From positions 13,655,249 through 13,719,248 of the forward strand of contig OZ038423.1 in NCBI GenBank assembly GCA_964036155.1: 64,000 bases of DNA. The letters are read 5' to 3'. The stretch is from Diploscapter coronatus (taxonomy: Eukaryota > Nematoda > Chromadorea > Rhabditida > Rhabditidae). Made by a program: the position numbers and the translations under genes. Shown piece by piece: positions 46,736 to 61,200 of this stretch. Positions within the stretch are counted from its first letter, which is position 1. Each line of letters begins with the position of its first letter. The notes below the pieces were generated by a model. That model was not told the DNA's origin. It saw nothing but the letters and a program-made list of their open reading frames with translations, and ran no database searches.

Positions 46736-49151
46736 ATGAACCGCTTATTGGCAATAGTTTTATTCTTACAAATTGTTTACCTTGGAAACGCCTGCATAGG
46801 GGCTCCTGATATGGGTTAGTTTTTTTTTCTGAAAATCTCTTTATCTTATTAGACTATTTATCGGTCTATTTTGATTTTTTTTCGTTTCAGAAGATGATGA
46901 ACCTACTGGTAAGTCAATGTCTCTTTTTGTGAGCAAAATCTTTTTGATCGAAAATCCGATTCAGCTTGCCCCAACCCAGTCGAACCGGATTACATTGTTC
47001 CCTACCTCGGATATGATTGCGACGTTTATCTGACGGGTAAAATTTCATTCTTTTATTCGGTAAATCCGAAAAATACCTCCAACTTCAATAATTAATACTC
47101 GAAAACTGTTAAATTGTGTTTATTCTTTTAACAGTTTTGGATACTTTCCCGATATATCATTTTATTCTGAAGAAGTAAAGTATTTTTTTTATCTAGCACC
47201 ACCTGTCCAAGCTTATACCGACCCATATGATTTTGTCGTGCATTCGTTCGACAACGACCCATCTACACCGGCAGCGACGTTTTACTGCGACGCGGGTCTT
47301 GGCTCGTTAGTTCGAGTGGTATGCGTTTTCGTATTTTTGGTTAAATCTTGTGCTTATTCGGACTCTTACAACTTTTAAGGTAAAACATTTTACCTTTACT
47401 AAAATTCTTTAAAAGTTGTATATAGTTCAGCCATTTTTTCTTCCATTTCAACATTATTCCTTCACTACACTTGTGAACTTTCCAAGAAATCTCAATGAAA
47501 TTATCTCCATTTTTAATCAAGAGCTTGCTCATTCTAGGAAAACAATGAATGCATCTACGTGGACAGCGATTTTCTCAACCTACAGACCGGGTTCGATGCA
47601 GGTGCCTGTGGTGCATACCTGTATCAAGGTCGGAGGGTGACAGGTATCCAAATGTTTGCTCTCTTGATTTTCTAACGCTGATACTTAATCACAGTGTCAA
47701 TATGAAAACAATTTAAAAAATTACAGGGATCAGTTGTATGGGAATTGCTACTCCAAGTAAGTAACATTTTCTTAACTTTTATTTTTTTAAAATAATTTAG
47801 CTTGTCCTGAACCAGTCATTCCTCCATTCATCGATCCGCTTACTGACTGTACCAGCTACTCTCCAAGTAAGGTTATTTAGCTAAAGTTTTTTATTCTATT
47901 TTTAAAATCACACAAATTCCCTACTTGAACACTTTCGTGTGATTAGTTTGACGGTCTGATGAATAATGATATAAAAAATATTCAGCAACGCCACCCCTTG
48001 CGTATCAGGATCCAACAGGCGTCATATTTTGCGGTTGCAGTACAGACGATGCCGCCAATCTTGAATGTGATCCAAATTTGGGTGGATTGATTCAAATTGT
48101 GAGCTGACAAAACTTCATTTTTAATTCGATAGGGTTGATCTCGATATTTTTGGATTTGCCAAATTATTTATTGCAGAATAAGTCTTGAGCGAAGTCCTAA
48201 ATTGAATAGTTTCTAAGTTCAAGCCTCATAGAGTTTTGTTCAGGATTGTTTTCTATTGATTTCGGAAGAAGCCTAGCTGTCAAATTTTCAGGAAGGCGGT
48301 CAATGCTTCTACACGAATGATTTCCTGCCATATTTGGCGGTCGGTCATGAGGGCTATTTGGACGATCAGTGTGGAACCTACTACTACCAAAACCAAAATC
48401 AACGAGTTATCGGGTTATCCTGCATGGGAAATGTCGGTCAGTATGTTTCATATGCTTCAGTAATTTATTCACTTTCTATTCTTAACGCTTTTCATATCGT
48501 CGATGTCACAAATTACCAATTTGGATTTTGTATCTAAGAAAGAAATTCAGCTTGCACACCAGCTCCACCTGTTCCACCATATATCGTCCCAGCATTGGGT
48601 TTTGACTGTGCCAGTTTTCCTAATCGTAAGAATAACCTCAACTTTTTTTTTTTATAAAGAATAACTTCAGCGCTTCCCGTTTCTGCGTATGCGGATCCCA
48701 TCGATTTCATCGTGTATACGCCCATTGACAACGACCCAGCTACATCTGACGCGATCGTCGTGTGCAGTCCTGACTGTGGAACACTGATTCGAGTCGTAAG
48801 AAAATTCGATTTTGTAATTAGGCTAAAATAAATGGAATAATTTGTGTGTCGTTTCCTCAAATGTTATCTTTTTACTGAGGTTGGATCCTTTCTTGATGAA
48901 AGCTTTACAAAGATTCCAACTTGCCTGAGGAAACTTGTGAACCGAATTCGTCAGGATTTGATGCGCATTTATATTTATCAAGACCTTTAAAAAATATATA
49001 TCTACGATTTTAGACCGGAGACGTCTGTATCTACATCGATCCTTCGTCAGTCGATCTTCGACTCGGTTTCCAACCCACTGACACCTGTGGATCATACTAC
49101 TACCAAGACCAAGAGGTCACTGGTGTTTCCTGCATCGGGCCAAGACCATAA
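46736..49151 (+). CDS. Secreted protein of three tandem six-cysteine repeats, uncharacterised (12 exons)
   Basis: Exons: 46736-46814, 46891-46908, 46965-47036, 47197-47318, 47538-47643, 47727-47756, 47801-47866, 47986-48098, 48292-48436, 48551-48625, 48671-48795, 49014-49151; 362 residues. A signal peptide (LLAIVLFLQIVYLGNACIG) and a short acidic linker are followed by repeats at 33-142, 143-250 and 251-362. Each repeat reads roughly (A/T)CPxPxxPxxxPxLGYDC, then PPxxAYxDPxDFIV, DNDPxT, a Cys-containing strand, (E/D)xxCxYxDxxF, a CGxYYYQxQ block and GxSCxG. Six cysteines recur in register; repeat 2 and repeat 3 carry extras (FCGC, PDCG). Each repeat is encoded by three exons (four in the first), with matching phase boundaries, so it grew by exon-group duplication. 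No Pfam family recognised. An AATAAA lies at 49212. Confidence 0.88.
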
Positions 49152-49211
49152 ACAACTGTGCAATTGTATTCAGCTACCTCTAGTTTATTATTATTTATTG
49201 CTTCATTTGAA

Positions 49212-49217
49212 AATAAA
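49212..49217 (+). terminator. Poly(A) signal of the triple-repeat gene
   Basis: AATAAA about 61 bases after the TAA at 49149-49151, the expected distance for a nematode 3' UTR. Confidence 0.55.
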
Positions 49218-52200
49218 TAAATTTTCTATTCTGAAGTTTTCACCCGCCTTTGAATTTAAAATCAAATTTTAATTGCACTGCTTAATGATAAACCAGCTAA
49301 AATGAGTAATTTAAAGACGATAATGTTAAAAATTCTTCGAAAAGATTACTCATAGAATTAATCAACCCCAGGGGCATAATTTAAATTATAGTCATATGCT
49401 TTCTAATCACGAAGAAATGCACGTTGAAAGGTCAACTTCATAAAAAAATCTTTATCTTCTAATTCCTTAATTTAACTAATTATAAAGTTAGACATTTTTT
49501 GAGAAAATTGAAATAAATTGAAGACAAATGTTTCATCCCATGATTATACAGTAAAATAAAATCTATGAGTAAAATGAGTTGTTGATGACATCCACTAGAT
49601 ATTCTTCATTGCATGAAATAATACCTCAAATAATCATCATATTCGTTGAAGCGTAACTTTTACAATTTTTCATGTCTGAACGCGAAACTTGTAGGACTTG
49701 TTAGGTTTGAAAATTTTCTAAAAATATTTTTCAACAAAATGTGTGATAATTTTTCGAGGATAACGGGCAATCCGTCTGGGGAGTATTCTAGGAAAATAAA
49801 TTAAGTTGCAAATTACTAAAACTTTGGACTTTTCACCTATCTAAATCCATCATTCATCATTTTCATTTCATTTCCTGGAACACCCATAAACCCTCGAAAT
49901 CCAATCTATCAAATTGAAATTAGAACCCAAAATGCCACTCTAATTTGATCTTTCGATAATTTACCCTGTTACCTGTCCCATTCTTCGTCATATGAAATGT
50001 CAGACACACAGAAAGCCTTCATTCGGACAAATTAACAATGAAACATGTCAGATAAACCGCGACACTAAAGGGGGCGTGAGAAGCCCTAGGTTGAAGCGTG
50101 CTGAATTTGGATATCCTGATAGTCCCTAATCATATGGATTAAGCAAGAAATTCAAAACCGTCTGGTATATCTCAAAATCTAAATTGGTATAATAGGACAA
50201 TATAAACATCCAGGAAAATCCCTGAGTATGATTAAATATAGTATCCCAAAACCGCCAGAATGTTCCAATTTAAGTCATATCTGGAACGCAGGCGTAGCGA
50301 CCAATTTGTGCTAGAAAATTCCTTCAACTTCAGTGACAATAATAATGTTTATATGGTTATTTTCAATTTTATCAGGCGAAAATATGTTCGTTTTCTACTT
50401 TTGTTTTGAAATACCGTAAATAATTCGATATTCGTGATATTTCGTTATTTAATTAAAATTTTGCAAAGTGTAGGTGAAATTTAGAAAAAGGCAATATTTT
50501 GCATAGTTTTGAGTGGACTTTGAAAGTTCACTTTTTAAAAATTCCTACGATGCAAGTTTGACATTTTTCATTCATTTCTGCATGAAATTTCTTCTCTTTT
50601 TGATTCAAATTTCCATCTTTTATATTATTGTGGAGCAGGTGAAACATTTTTTGTAGATATATATTTTCAAAAAAGTTGGTTCTACAAGACGATTTATTGG
50701 GATAGATTTGAAAAAAGGTTTTAGAAAATATTTCATAAAAATTTTCTAGACGTTCTTTGGTTTATCCTAATATGAGAACCTAAAACTGACACTTCCTATG
50801 TTTATTTTACTTACATCCCCAACATGTTTCGAGATAAATAGGGTAAATGAGAGAATATTAGAAAATTCCGCCTTCAGAAAACAGGTAAAAAAGCGTAATT
50901 ATGAAAATGATAGCCGCATATTCGATATTTCCAAATTGTCTCCTGAAATTTTCATATTTCCTAGAATTTTTGTCGATTTTCTTTGAGACTTTAGGAATTT
51001 AGTTTTTTTAACAGAAATTTCGGTGTTTTTCTAGAACTATTTCTCCTTTTCAGATATAAAAAATCAAATTTTCATAAGCGGCTATTTACGAAAATAACTT
51101 CCATCAAATTTCGGTGCTCTTTTGATTTAGGTTCAATTAGTAGTTTATGAAATATTCGGAATGGATATCCAAAATCTGAACGGTGATATTCAATTTCAAT
51201 ATTCTCATTCGTATAAAATTTTCGCCATTTTGAACGGAATGATCAATGTCCAAGAATTCGGTCAAATTCAGACCTAATCAGACCTTTAACACATAATTAA
51301 AACTTCAGGAGAGGGTGGTACGCATGACAAAACTTTTCTATAGAAAAGTAATTCTAATGGACCCTGGAATGTGATTTTATTAAAATATTTCTCTTAATGA
51401 AGTACGCATGAGATTCTGGCTTAAGCCCTGTCTAGGTCTCGTTAGATTATATCGCCTTTAATTTTTGCATGTGCCCGCATTTTTAATCACATCTTGGCTG
51501 ATAGTTTCATTCTTCATTTGCATACAATTCATCTCGTATTTTGGTAGCATTTCGGCTGCACGTTTCATATTTGAATTCATATGTTTGAGTTATTTGAATG
51601 AATTTCGGGTGAATTCAGAAATATCGTATGCACTATAGTTTCAGAATATGCCAAATTGGTGCATTAACATTTCGACCTTTCTATATATTAATACCATTGA
51701 CGTTATAGCTTTTTATATATGCTATATATCACATAAATTTTACATTATATTGACACTTAGCGATATTGCGAATTTGTTTTTTCTTGGTGGTTTCTAAAAG
51801 CTCCGCGCATAAATTTCCTCCGGCTAATTATCATATCTCTGCTGAATGTAATAACTCTAGATATTTACCATATATTGATAGCTATCTGAATAAGTATTAC
51901 TTGATAGATTTATGAATGAGCATAGCCTATAGCATAGACATATACTTATTCTGATTGCATATTCTAATCTATTGGGAAAGGACTTTTTATCATGTCTACA
52001 CAAGTGTTCGCATAACGCACATATTTTCTTCAATTTACTGAATTGGCATATCTTAATTTAATATCACAAATTTTAGATATTATTAAATTTCAAATCTTAA
52101 ATTTTGATTTTATTTTCAAAATGTACAAAGTATAAGAATATCGTGACATAACATCACGATTCAAATTTATTTTTCAATACACTTCTTGAGTCATTTTAAC

Positions 52201-55200
52201 GTCAACATATTTCATTCGTATTCAAAAATATGCTAATTTTGATGCAATTCGAACTCGAAATTTTGAAATCTTGATATTTGAAGATTTGTCATTCATCTTC
52301 AATATAAACCTGCGGTAACTTGCGCGTTTATCCATCCAATTTTCAGATTTTGCCCTCACTTTGTATCTTTTTGAATTCCCTCCTACAAATTTCGTTCATA
52401 AAACACAATACTTGGGGCTATTTTCACAAAATCATGGGAATTTTAGAATTCGTCTTTCAAAAGGAGGATAATTTAGCCTACTTCATATTTTCATTTTGCT
52501 TATTCACCTGGCCCGGAGTATTCTCGAATTTTCGAAGAAAATAACCTTTTTCTCCGGCTTTTTAAACCTAATCAAGGTATTTCAGGTAGACGTCTGCACT
52601 ATCAAGCCATAAAAGGTCGCAACTTTCGAATTTATCTAGTTCTAAACCGTTTGGTCATGAATTCGACTAATTTGACGAGTTTTGACCAGAAAGATCAAGA
52701 TGTCATCGAGTTATTGGGAGGGTAGGCTCTAAAAGTTTATCATTTAATTTTTCAGAGAATAAAAATAAGGCATCTGACTCATCCAAATTTTTACGCATAA
52801 AATTCTGAAATTAGTTGATATGTTACATTTATACTTGTAACAATTTATAAAAATCTAAAACAAAAAACAATTAATTGATTATATACTTCGTATATAATAA
52901 ACTGAACTCTCGTATATTCAACACAGTCCTACAAAAACTATACTACAAAAAGTATATTTAAGTCAAGATAAAATTTGATATGTAGTAAATATGATCCTGT
53001 TGTGGGATTCATATTAGTTACTTCCCGGTTAACGTTTTCCTCCGTATCAGGCTTAATTTACACTCTCGTGTCCATATATGGGATTTAGACCTAGTTTAGA
53101 GATGCGCATATTTCTCCCATTATGGCTTCAGAATCGTTGTTTTTCACAATAAGAAATGGAATTATTATGGCATTGGAGTCTATTTCTTGAAACTACATTT
53201 TTCGATTTTATGAACTTCGTTTCATTTTATTCGCAAGGTTGAACTTAGTCGTCAAATATCTGTTTCAGTCGAAATTACGAGTTTTCTTGCATATTGTTAA
53301 AATTCGAATATGTAGTTTATGCGATTCCCTTGATTTGCCATTATATTATTTGTAAGTTTGAATTTTACCATTTAAAAAAATTTCAGAAAAATGTTTACTT
53401 GAGCTCTTTTCTGAAATTTCTAAAAAAATATATCTTCCAGAATTCGCGTGAAATTTGATAAACAAGTTCATTTTCATCTTTTTCCTTAAAATTCAGTCAT
53501 CACTTTGCTCATTTCCAAATTTTCTAATTCCACGAATAATTATCCTTTGAACCCAAAGAACTTTCATCTTTAAACCCCCAAAATTTTCGTTAATTTTCAA
53601 TAAATTCTCATAGACTTCATTTTTGGCCTGCAAAATATTTTCCCTGCGTTTAAATTTTTAATAATTGCCATATTTTCGGTTTTTCGGTAGAAGCTAAAAT
53701 TTATTATTCTATTGCTTTGACTGGGCTTTTTACCTCTAGACTCACCAAAATCCCACCGTTTTTATTTTGATTGAAATTTTGAGCTTTGCACTTATGTTTT
53801 CAACAATTTTCGTCTGTTCTGATTTTGCAATTTTAAAATTGGATTTACAGTATCTTTTTGTAAAGATTTTTTTGAAATAATTAACATTAAAGGATCGTAA
53901 TTTCTAGAGAAAACCGAATTTTAAATAATCATTCTTTTTCGTGGAATTATAAAATTTTCCAAATATAAATGTATAGTTAAAATATTGACAATTAGAATGA
54001 GTAAAAAGCGTGCCACACTTTTAAAAAAATAGGATTTCTGCAAAACTAAGGCAGGGTTCATTTTGCATACTTAAAGTTGAGCTTCGTCATCATATCCTAA
54101 GGGTCGTTATTTTTATTTTGATATTCTCGAATCGAAAATATTCGGAACGCAAGACTTTTACTCTCATTTATTCAGCGCCTAGGCGCTCATTTTACGCGCA
54201 TTTATTTCTCTGTGCTTTCTAGTAACTTCTCTATATTCCTCGAGAAATTAATTCATTCGTTGAGTCATATAAATATCTGCTGCATCAAATTGCACGAGCG
54301 ATTTTAATGGATCAAGGTAGATATATTTTCGATGAGGTGGCACTTTTGACACATACTAACAAGAGAGCTATTTGATCTCGGGTCCGGCTTTTTGAATGAG
54401 AGTAAATGGAATTTGCCAAATCGATATAGCTGATTACGAATATGCGAACAGTTTTGCAAATTAGTTACTTTATTTCTTGAAAGAACATAAATTTTGCAAA
54501 GCCATAAGGAAATTTCAAATGAGCAAAAAACTTAGGTATTTTCAAAACGCATTCTAAGTTTTCATTTTCAAATTTTCGGATATTATTTTGAAATTAAAGA
54601 CAATTTATTCTTTATATCTTTATTTCAATTTTAAAATGCTCTAAAATCATATTTTCCATAACCTTTCTAGGTATTTTTGTCTCTAATATCTGAACGAGCA
54701 TGCTGAATTTGACTTCGACCCTATTTTTCACCTCTTCGTCTTATTTTTCGTCGTTCGTTCGGTGAAATGATCGCTTTTTCTCGCCATATCACTTTATATT
54801 CGGTGCTATTTTCTCGTTTTCAAGCTCTTTTCTCATAACTTCATTTCTCTGATCTCATTACCTGAAAATGCGCGAATCTTTTTCTCAAACGTCTTTAACG
54901 TCAGAACGTCTCAACTTTATTCGTTTTATGCAACTTTTTCTAAGCCTTAAAAAGTTTGCGAGATAAACAATATATCTCAGACTGCAGTCCTCAAGCATTC
55001 TTATACATGCAAAAATTTATTTTCTTTTTCCTCAAAAAATTCCCAAACTTGTACTTTCAAGTGTTTGTCTTTTTCCATATTAATAGTTTTCGTTCCTACC
55101 AAACTCCGCCTGAAAATTTTCGGTATTCAAAAATTTGGTCGATATTTAAATTCAGCTGCTGGGAAATTTTAACGACTTTCGGTAGTCTAATTTCTGAAAT

Positions 55201-58200
55201 GCTATTTCTTGGGATCCATAAAAATGAAAAGCATAGCTCTGTAAAATTGTCTAGAAAGTCATAGAACTAGATTAGGCTTGACTAGGTAAACTAGGTATTC
55301 ATAAATAAGTATGTTTTCTTTGAAAACTTTATGCAGAAATCTCGCCACATTTCAGTTTTCAAAAGAATGTTCAACCATGAGTTTTTCCGAAACTTATTTG
55401 AATCGGTAATTCGTCCCATTTCTTCTCTCATTTTTATGTTTCATTCGCAGGATTTTTGTCTCTTCATGCTTCTCCAAATTTCTATGGTCCCCCATTCACT
55501 TTGACATGCTTTTCATTGCCGATCTATCTTCAGGGTTTCTGGTTGTCACAAATTCGAATTAGCTCAGGCGATTTTCTCTTTCTATCCTTAACCATATGAT
55601 GATAGATCATCAGCAAATGTCCATCATATATGTCACATATTATCCACGCTGATTATGCAGAACTCAATGTATAATTTCTTTACGACGAATACCAATATTT
55701 AACATGCTAAAATGCAAATCTATCCCGCAGTGATGAAGCATATCTCGTTAAAATCGTCTGAACTATTAGGAAATCACAATTTTCTTTAATATTAAAACAT
55801 AGACCATGAAAATCGGCTGGAATATAAACATATATATTTGAGTATCATTAACATTTCTTGATATGCATAAACACTGGTTCATGGAATTGCAAGATCCTCA
55901 CAAAATGCAGATAAATTCCAAGTAAAAGTGAATTAGTCAGTAGCGAAAATAGCACTACCCATAGTATAGATCATTTTTTGGTATCGTAGTGTGGTGGTAT
56001 GATAGGCAGTTTTGCAATTTTTTACCTTTGTATATTTCTGGAGAGGGTTATAAATTTTGAAAGTTCTCCTTCTTTGCCAAAATTCACATCCAGAAACTAA
56101 ATTTATTTTTAAAATATTATAGTTATTTTAAATATTTTTCTTTGTGATTCCTAGCCTCTGCCCTCTAAAATTATTATAATGTAAAAAAGTCCTGGAAATT
56201 TCGCTACACTTTAGTCTCTCCTAAACTACGAAGTCATGAATTGGATTATCTTTCTCTTCTTCTCTTTCATTTTCTATTCTGTTTCTTTGCGTGATTTTCA
56301 TAGGATCCCTGTCTTTCTTAAGGCGTGGGAACTCGTTGAGAAAGTCGAGTGGTTCAAATAGAGAAAATGAACATTCCTAACTTCGTGCTGAAGGATACTT
56401 GAGTAATCATGGCAGGAATACTTCAAAAGCTCTAAGAATCGAGAGTGGATCTTCTCAAGCATTATCGCATCGTATATTCTTTAGTCTTTTGTCCTCTTGT
56501 ATGTTGAAATTTCATATGTCACGATCTATCAGATTTATGATGCGCTCCTTTATTATATTTATATTGTTACACTTTTGAAAGCTTGAATATTTTTGAATAT
56601 CATATAAAAACAGAGCATCATAGAAATTTGGACAAAATAAATATTATTATTCTACTTCTTAAAGTATCATTGTTTGTTCTTTCAAACTTCCAATAATGAT
56701 TTATGAAATCTCTCCATATATTATTTAATTTTTTAATATATTATTTTCTCTTCCCTTCTTTCAAAGCTCTCTGGGTTAAATTCATAAGGATCACCCAAAA
56801 CGAGAGACGAATAAAACCTTCACACATAATAGATGATCATCCAGACATTCTGGCCCAAAGGTTTTCCATGGAAAATTCAATATTAACTTTTTTCTTCTGA
56901 AATTTAAAGATACCATTTCGACTCTTTATACATTGATAATATTGCTGCAATCCAAATCTAAATTAAGGATCCCTTTGCATTCGTCTTGATATTTCAAGTA
57001 TGTTTGCCATAAAAATACATATATTTAGTCAAAAATAGTTTATTTTTGAAATTTCTAGGTTAAAATTCAAAATACCTCTTCAAAAAGTCCAAAAGGGGGA
57101 TCACTTTATAAATAGTGAATGGACCTTTATAGTTGGAGTCTTTTTTACCTAATTTCTCCTACTTCCTTTTGTATTTTCTGAGCTGTTATGATAGCGAGAT
57201 ACATTGTGAACGTAGTTTTCCCTAGGAATATACACTTCTACGTGTCTAACACATTTTTAAGAGAAATATAGAGGGCCATTATAATATTTTAGAGAGAGGA
57301 AAAGAAGCTTGAACATTTTTCCTTTTCATATTTTCTCTGAAAGAATGTTTATTATTCGAGTTATCTTGTTTTATAAGAACTATTTTTTACACTATTAAGA
57401 GACATGCATCATTTAAATTATCCTATTTTATGAACTTTTTCTCTGATTCATTCTAGAGTATTGCTCCTTGTTTATTTAGTCCTTAAAGGTTTTATCGTCT
57501 ACATTATAAATGAGTTCACTAGGATTAATTTAAGCATGCTCTAGATATTCTAACCTAACAGTTTCTTTATTAGGTTAGGTATACTAATATAAAACATTCT
57601 TAGATATATTCCGAATCGAAAACCTTGCAATTTCTTAGAAACTCATACCGAATATTCTAATGTTGACTCTTCCGGCCTTTTCTAGTTAGTCTGTTGAACT
57701 CATTAATAAAAGGTCGCGAACTTTCTAGAGTTTTCCGTTAAGATTTGGTAGACTAATGAGAATAATAATTTTTGTCACCAGGTGAATTTTGAAAGTTCGT
57801 TTTTACGTAACCGAAAGTAGAATTCAAAAATAACGCCTTTTGTAGGAAGTTAAAAGTTCAAAATCAGTGTTAGAATTCATTCGTGATTATTTGAAAAATT
57901 TTTTCAGATCTTTATTTAGATTTTTAGTTCGAATTTTTTCAATCGAAAACTTTATTCACAAGTTCTGGAATTCTAGATTATTTTATTAAGCGTAACGTGT
58001 GTTTTAGACATATTCTGAAAATTATTAGTTATTAAATCTGAATTTTTCATTTTTCGTTATTGTTAAATCCAAGAAATGCTTTAGTTTCACCATTTTCCCA
58101 CATTATTCAACTCTCATGTTCTCTCATTCTTTGTTCGGACTTCAGAGATTGAAAATTCATGAGTTCTTGGAGAATATTTCAAATGTTTCAAAACACGGGG

Positions 58201-61200
58201 CATAAAATTAAGGAATATGTTTCTGAAAGTCAGATAGAACTTCATTTCAGAAAATAATGAATTTTGCACACGTATTACAAATACAAAATTGAAATACATG
58301 ATTTTTCTCCCAATAATGCATATAGAATAACTTTCTTTAGGTCTAATAAATCCTTATACCAATTATTTTATTTTCTCTAATTTGATTATTACTCTCTGAA
58401 TATTGCAACAAAACAATTCTACCAAACAATTTAGCATCTTGATTTTTGATGGAACATTTTTCCCTCCAAAACCCCTTCCAAAAATTCCAAATTCATCCCA
58501 CGTCTCCCACAAAGCTAATCATTAAGATTTCCTAGGAAAAACCTAAAGACTCCACCAGAAGCTTCCTGTTTTAGATGACTTTTATTGCCGTGTTTTTGTG
58601 TGCAGAAACTCCCAGAATTTGGCAAATTTTGCACGACCTTCCAATAGCAAATTGAATTCCAAGTGACGCGTCCGCGCCTAATTGCGTTTCGATTAATTTA
58701 CTCGTTTTTCCTAGTTTCCTGCTTTTTTCTAAGAGGTGAAAATTAGCTGACCGGAGTTCCTCTAGTAAAAGAGATTATTTCAACTAACGCATCCTCTCGT
58801 CAGATAAGGAGAGTTCGAAATTTTTGTTAAAATCTTCTTCCCGATTACAATTTTTGAAGTTTAGATTTCTAAATTTCTAAAATATTCGATAAAAATGATA
58901 CCGAGGTAAGTAAGCCTTTACCTAAAAATTTCTAAAGAACTCCAATGAAATTGTGAAACACATCGAATATTTCCTCTCTTTCAACGAAGTATTTTCATTT
59001 TATGTCATACAAATGCATTAGAATGCGCTGCATAGTGGATTAAATTTAGATTCTACAGATGCTTCAAACCAAAAACTAAAACATCTCTTTTAAACACTTT
59101 CTAAATATGTCTCATAAAAACTTCGTCTAAATATTCTCGCTTGAACGCCTCCATTGAATTTTGAATATAGCCAATTGTATAAATCAAAAAGTGAAACATA
59201 TTTGGCAATTTTCATTCCTCGCCAAATTCGATCATCATGATCAAAAATGTCATTTTATCCCGAAAATTTTTGTCCCTCAGCTTTTATTCCCAGAAGTTTC
59301 ACGCTCCCATAATATCCATGAGGATTTTTTTCGAATAAATTGTCTCAAATTATGCTTACTGATTTTATCATGCCCGTCATTAGAGTTGAATGGTCATTTT
59401 TCTCATATTCGTCGCTTGAAAAGATCCATATTTGAACATCCCAGATTCGATGTATCAAAAATCTTCCCGGTCTAGTTTAGTAGAAATGTATAAATTTACG
59501 GCGTTCTTTGATTTAGCCAGGGAATGTATATCGGAATAAATATATCTGGTAATGAGATAAAACGATAGAGCTCATTTAGTCGTGTATCGCGAGTTGGGAA
59601 AATATCTCAGGCGTTAAATTATACATCGATATTAGAATCCACACCTATCTTACGTGCATCTTTGTGGTGAGTTCCAAGCATTAAACTATGTATACTATCC
59701 TAAGTTCCTGAGCCCTTTTACTAACTAAAAATTGAATGATCAATATTCTATCTCATCGCTCTGATCAAGATCAAACATTGGAAAACAAACGAAAGTATTG
59801 TAGCTCTGAAATTAAATGAGTAACTCTTTCTTTTATCATCTTATTGTTCTTTCTTTCCTCTAAAGAATGATGTGAGAAAAGATACGCCCATCAAATTATG
59901 CGGCTTTGCATAGACTTCACTCTCCTGATATTTCACTATCAGTTACATGATCAATAACTAATCTCTTCTTTTTTCTATCTAAGAATTTTGAGCCCTCTGA
60001 CATGCTAATTTATTCTGTGTTTACGCGTTCTGATGATCAAAATCGTTATTTTTATTCTCTGAGTAAGTATCGACATCATATTCTAGTCTAGTATGTTTAC
60101 AAAAATACATTGAAACATTATTGAACCTCTAGAGACCTTTTTTTAGAGTCGAGGTTTTCCCCGAATATCTTATTTAGACGCGCTCTAAACTAGGCCAATT
60201 TAGGCGAGGTTGACTAATTATTCAATTCGACTCGTGAGAATCCGTACGCTTAGGGTCAAATCTCGAAAAATTTAGGAAAAATCGAATGCTCAATGGTTTT
60301 GAATTTTGATTCATCTTTTCTAAAGAAAAATAGCTAGCTACGACAAAAATGCGCACCTATTTCAGTCTATATTGTAAAAGAGTATTTCTTTGAAAATTAG
60401 ATCTGATTTTATAAAGGGGCCTTTGTAATGCAAAAATAGAGGTTTTTTTGGTAAATTTTGGCGCATTCTATGATGAAAGTAATAAAAAAGCGTTTTTCTA
60501 TAGTGCCATTTTTGTCGTAGGTTTTATGTTTCCAAGAAAAGCTGAATTTTTCCGTTTTTAACTGATTCATCCAACAATTTTTTTCATAGCTTGATTTCCT
60601 GTGACTTTTTCGTGGATCATCCTCCAAATTTATCATGATATTGCTTCCATGTTTACTGTGGCAGTCATTTTTATTTAGGTCCCACCCCAGGATAGCTCGG
60701 GACTCTAAGGTCTCTTCCGTGATTTTCGCAATTTTTGCGTGATGTTCGAATGATATCTCAGTTGAATTTCTGATTATTCGAGGTTAACGCGAGCGTGTTC
60801 TCTCAATTTCATGCAGAATACTTAAATATGTCGTTTTTTGCTCATGAAGTCAGCTTTCTTGCAGGATATTTGTAGAATCAGTAAATTTATCAGTGAACTT
60901 TTACAAGGCACAAGCATAATATCTGCTAGACTTCATTTTTGATCAGTCTTAATTTTTACGATTCTAAATAAGGACAAGAATATCTTGGTGATATTTTCCT
61001 TTCATACTGTTTATTTTGTAACATATTGAAAAGTTTAAAATTATTGCTATTTCTATTGGCAACAATGACAAACTAGATAAATAATAATTTGCTTTAAATC
61101 TTCGATTTTTTGAAACCTATCCAAAAGTTTGATCTCACTTGGATCTTGAACCATGGAGTAGTTTGATGTTTGTCAGGAGATAGAACTTGGAGATAAAATT

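Noticed and set aside
48534..49095. Overlapping - strand frames of 108 and 90 codons
   Set aside because: Antisense to exons 10-12 of the triple-repeat gene; no splice logic of their own.
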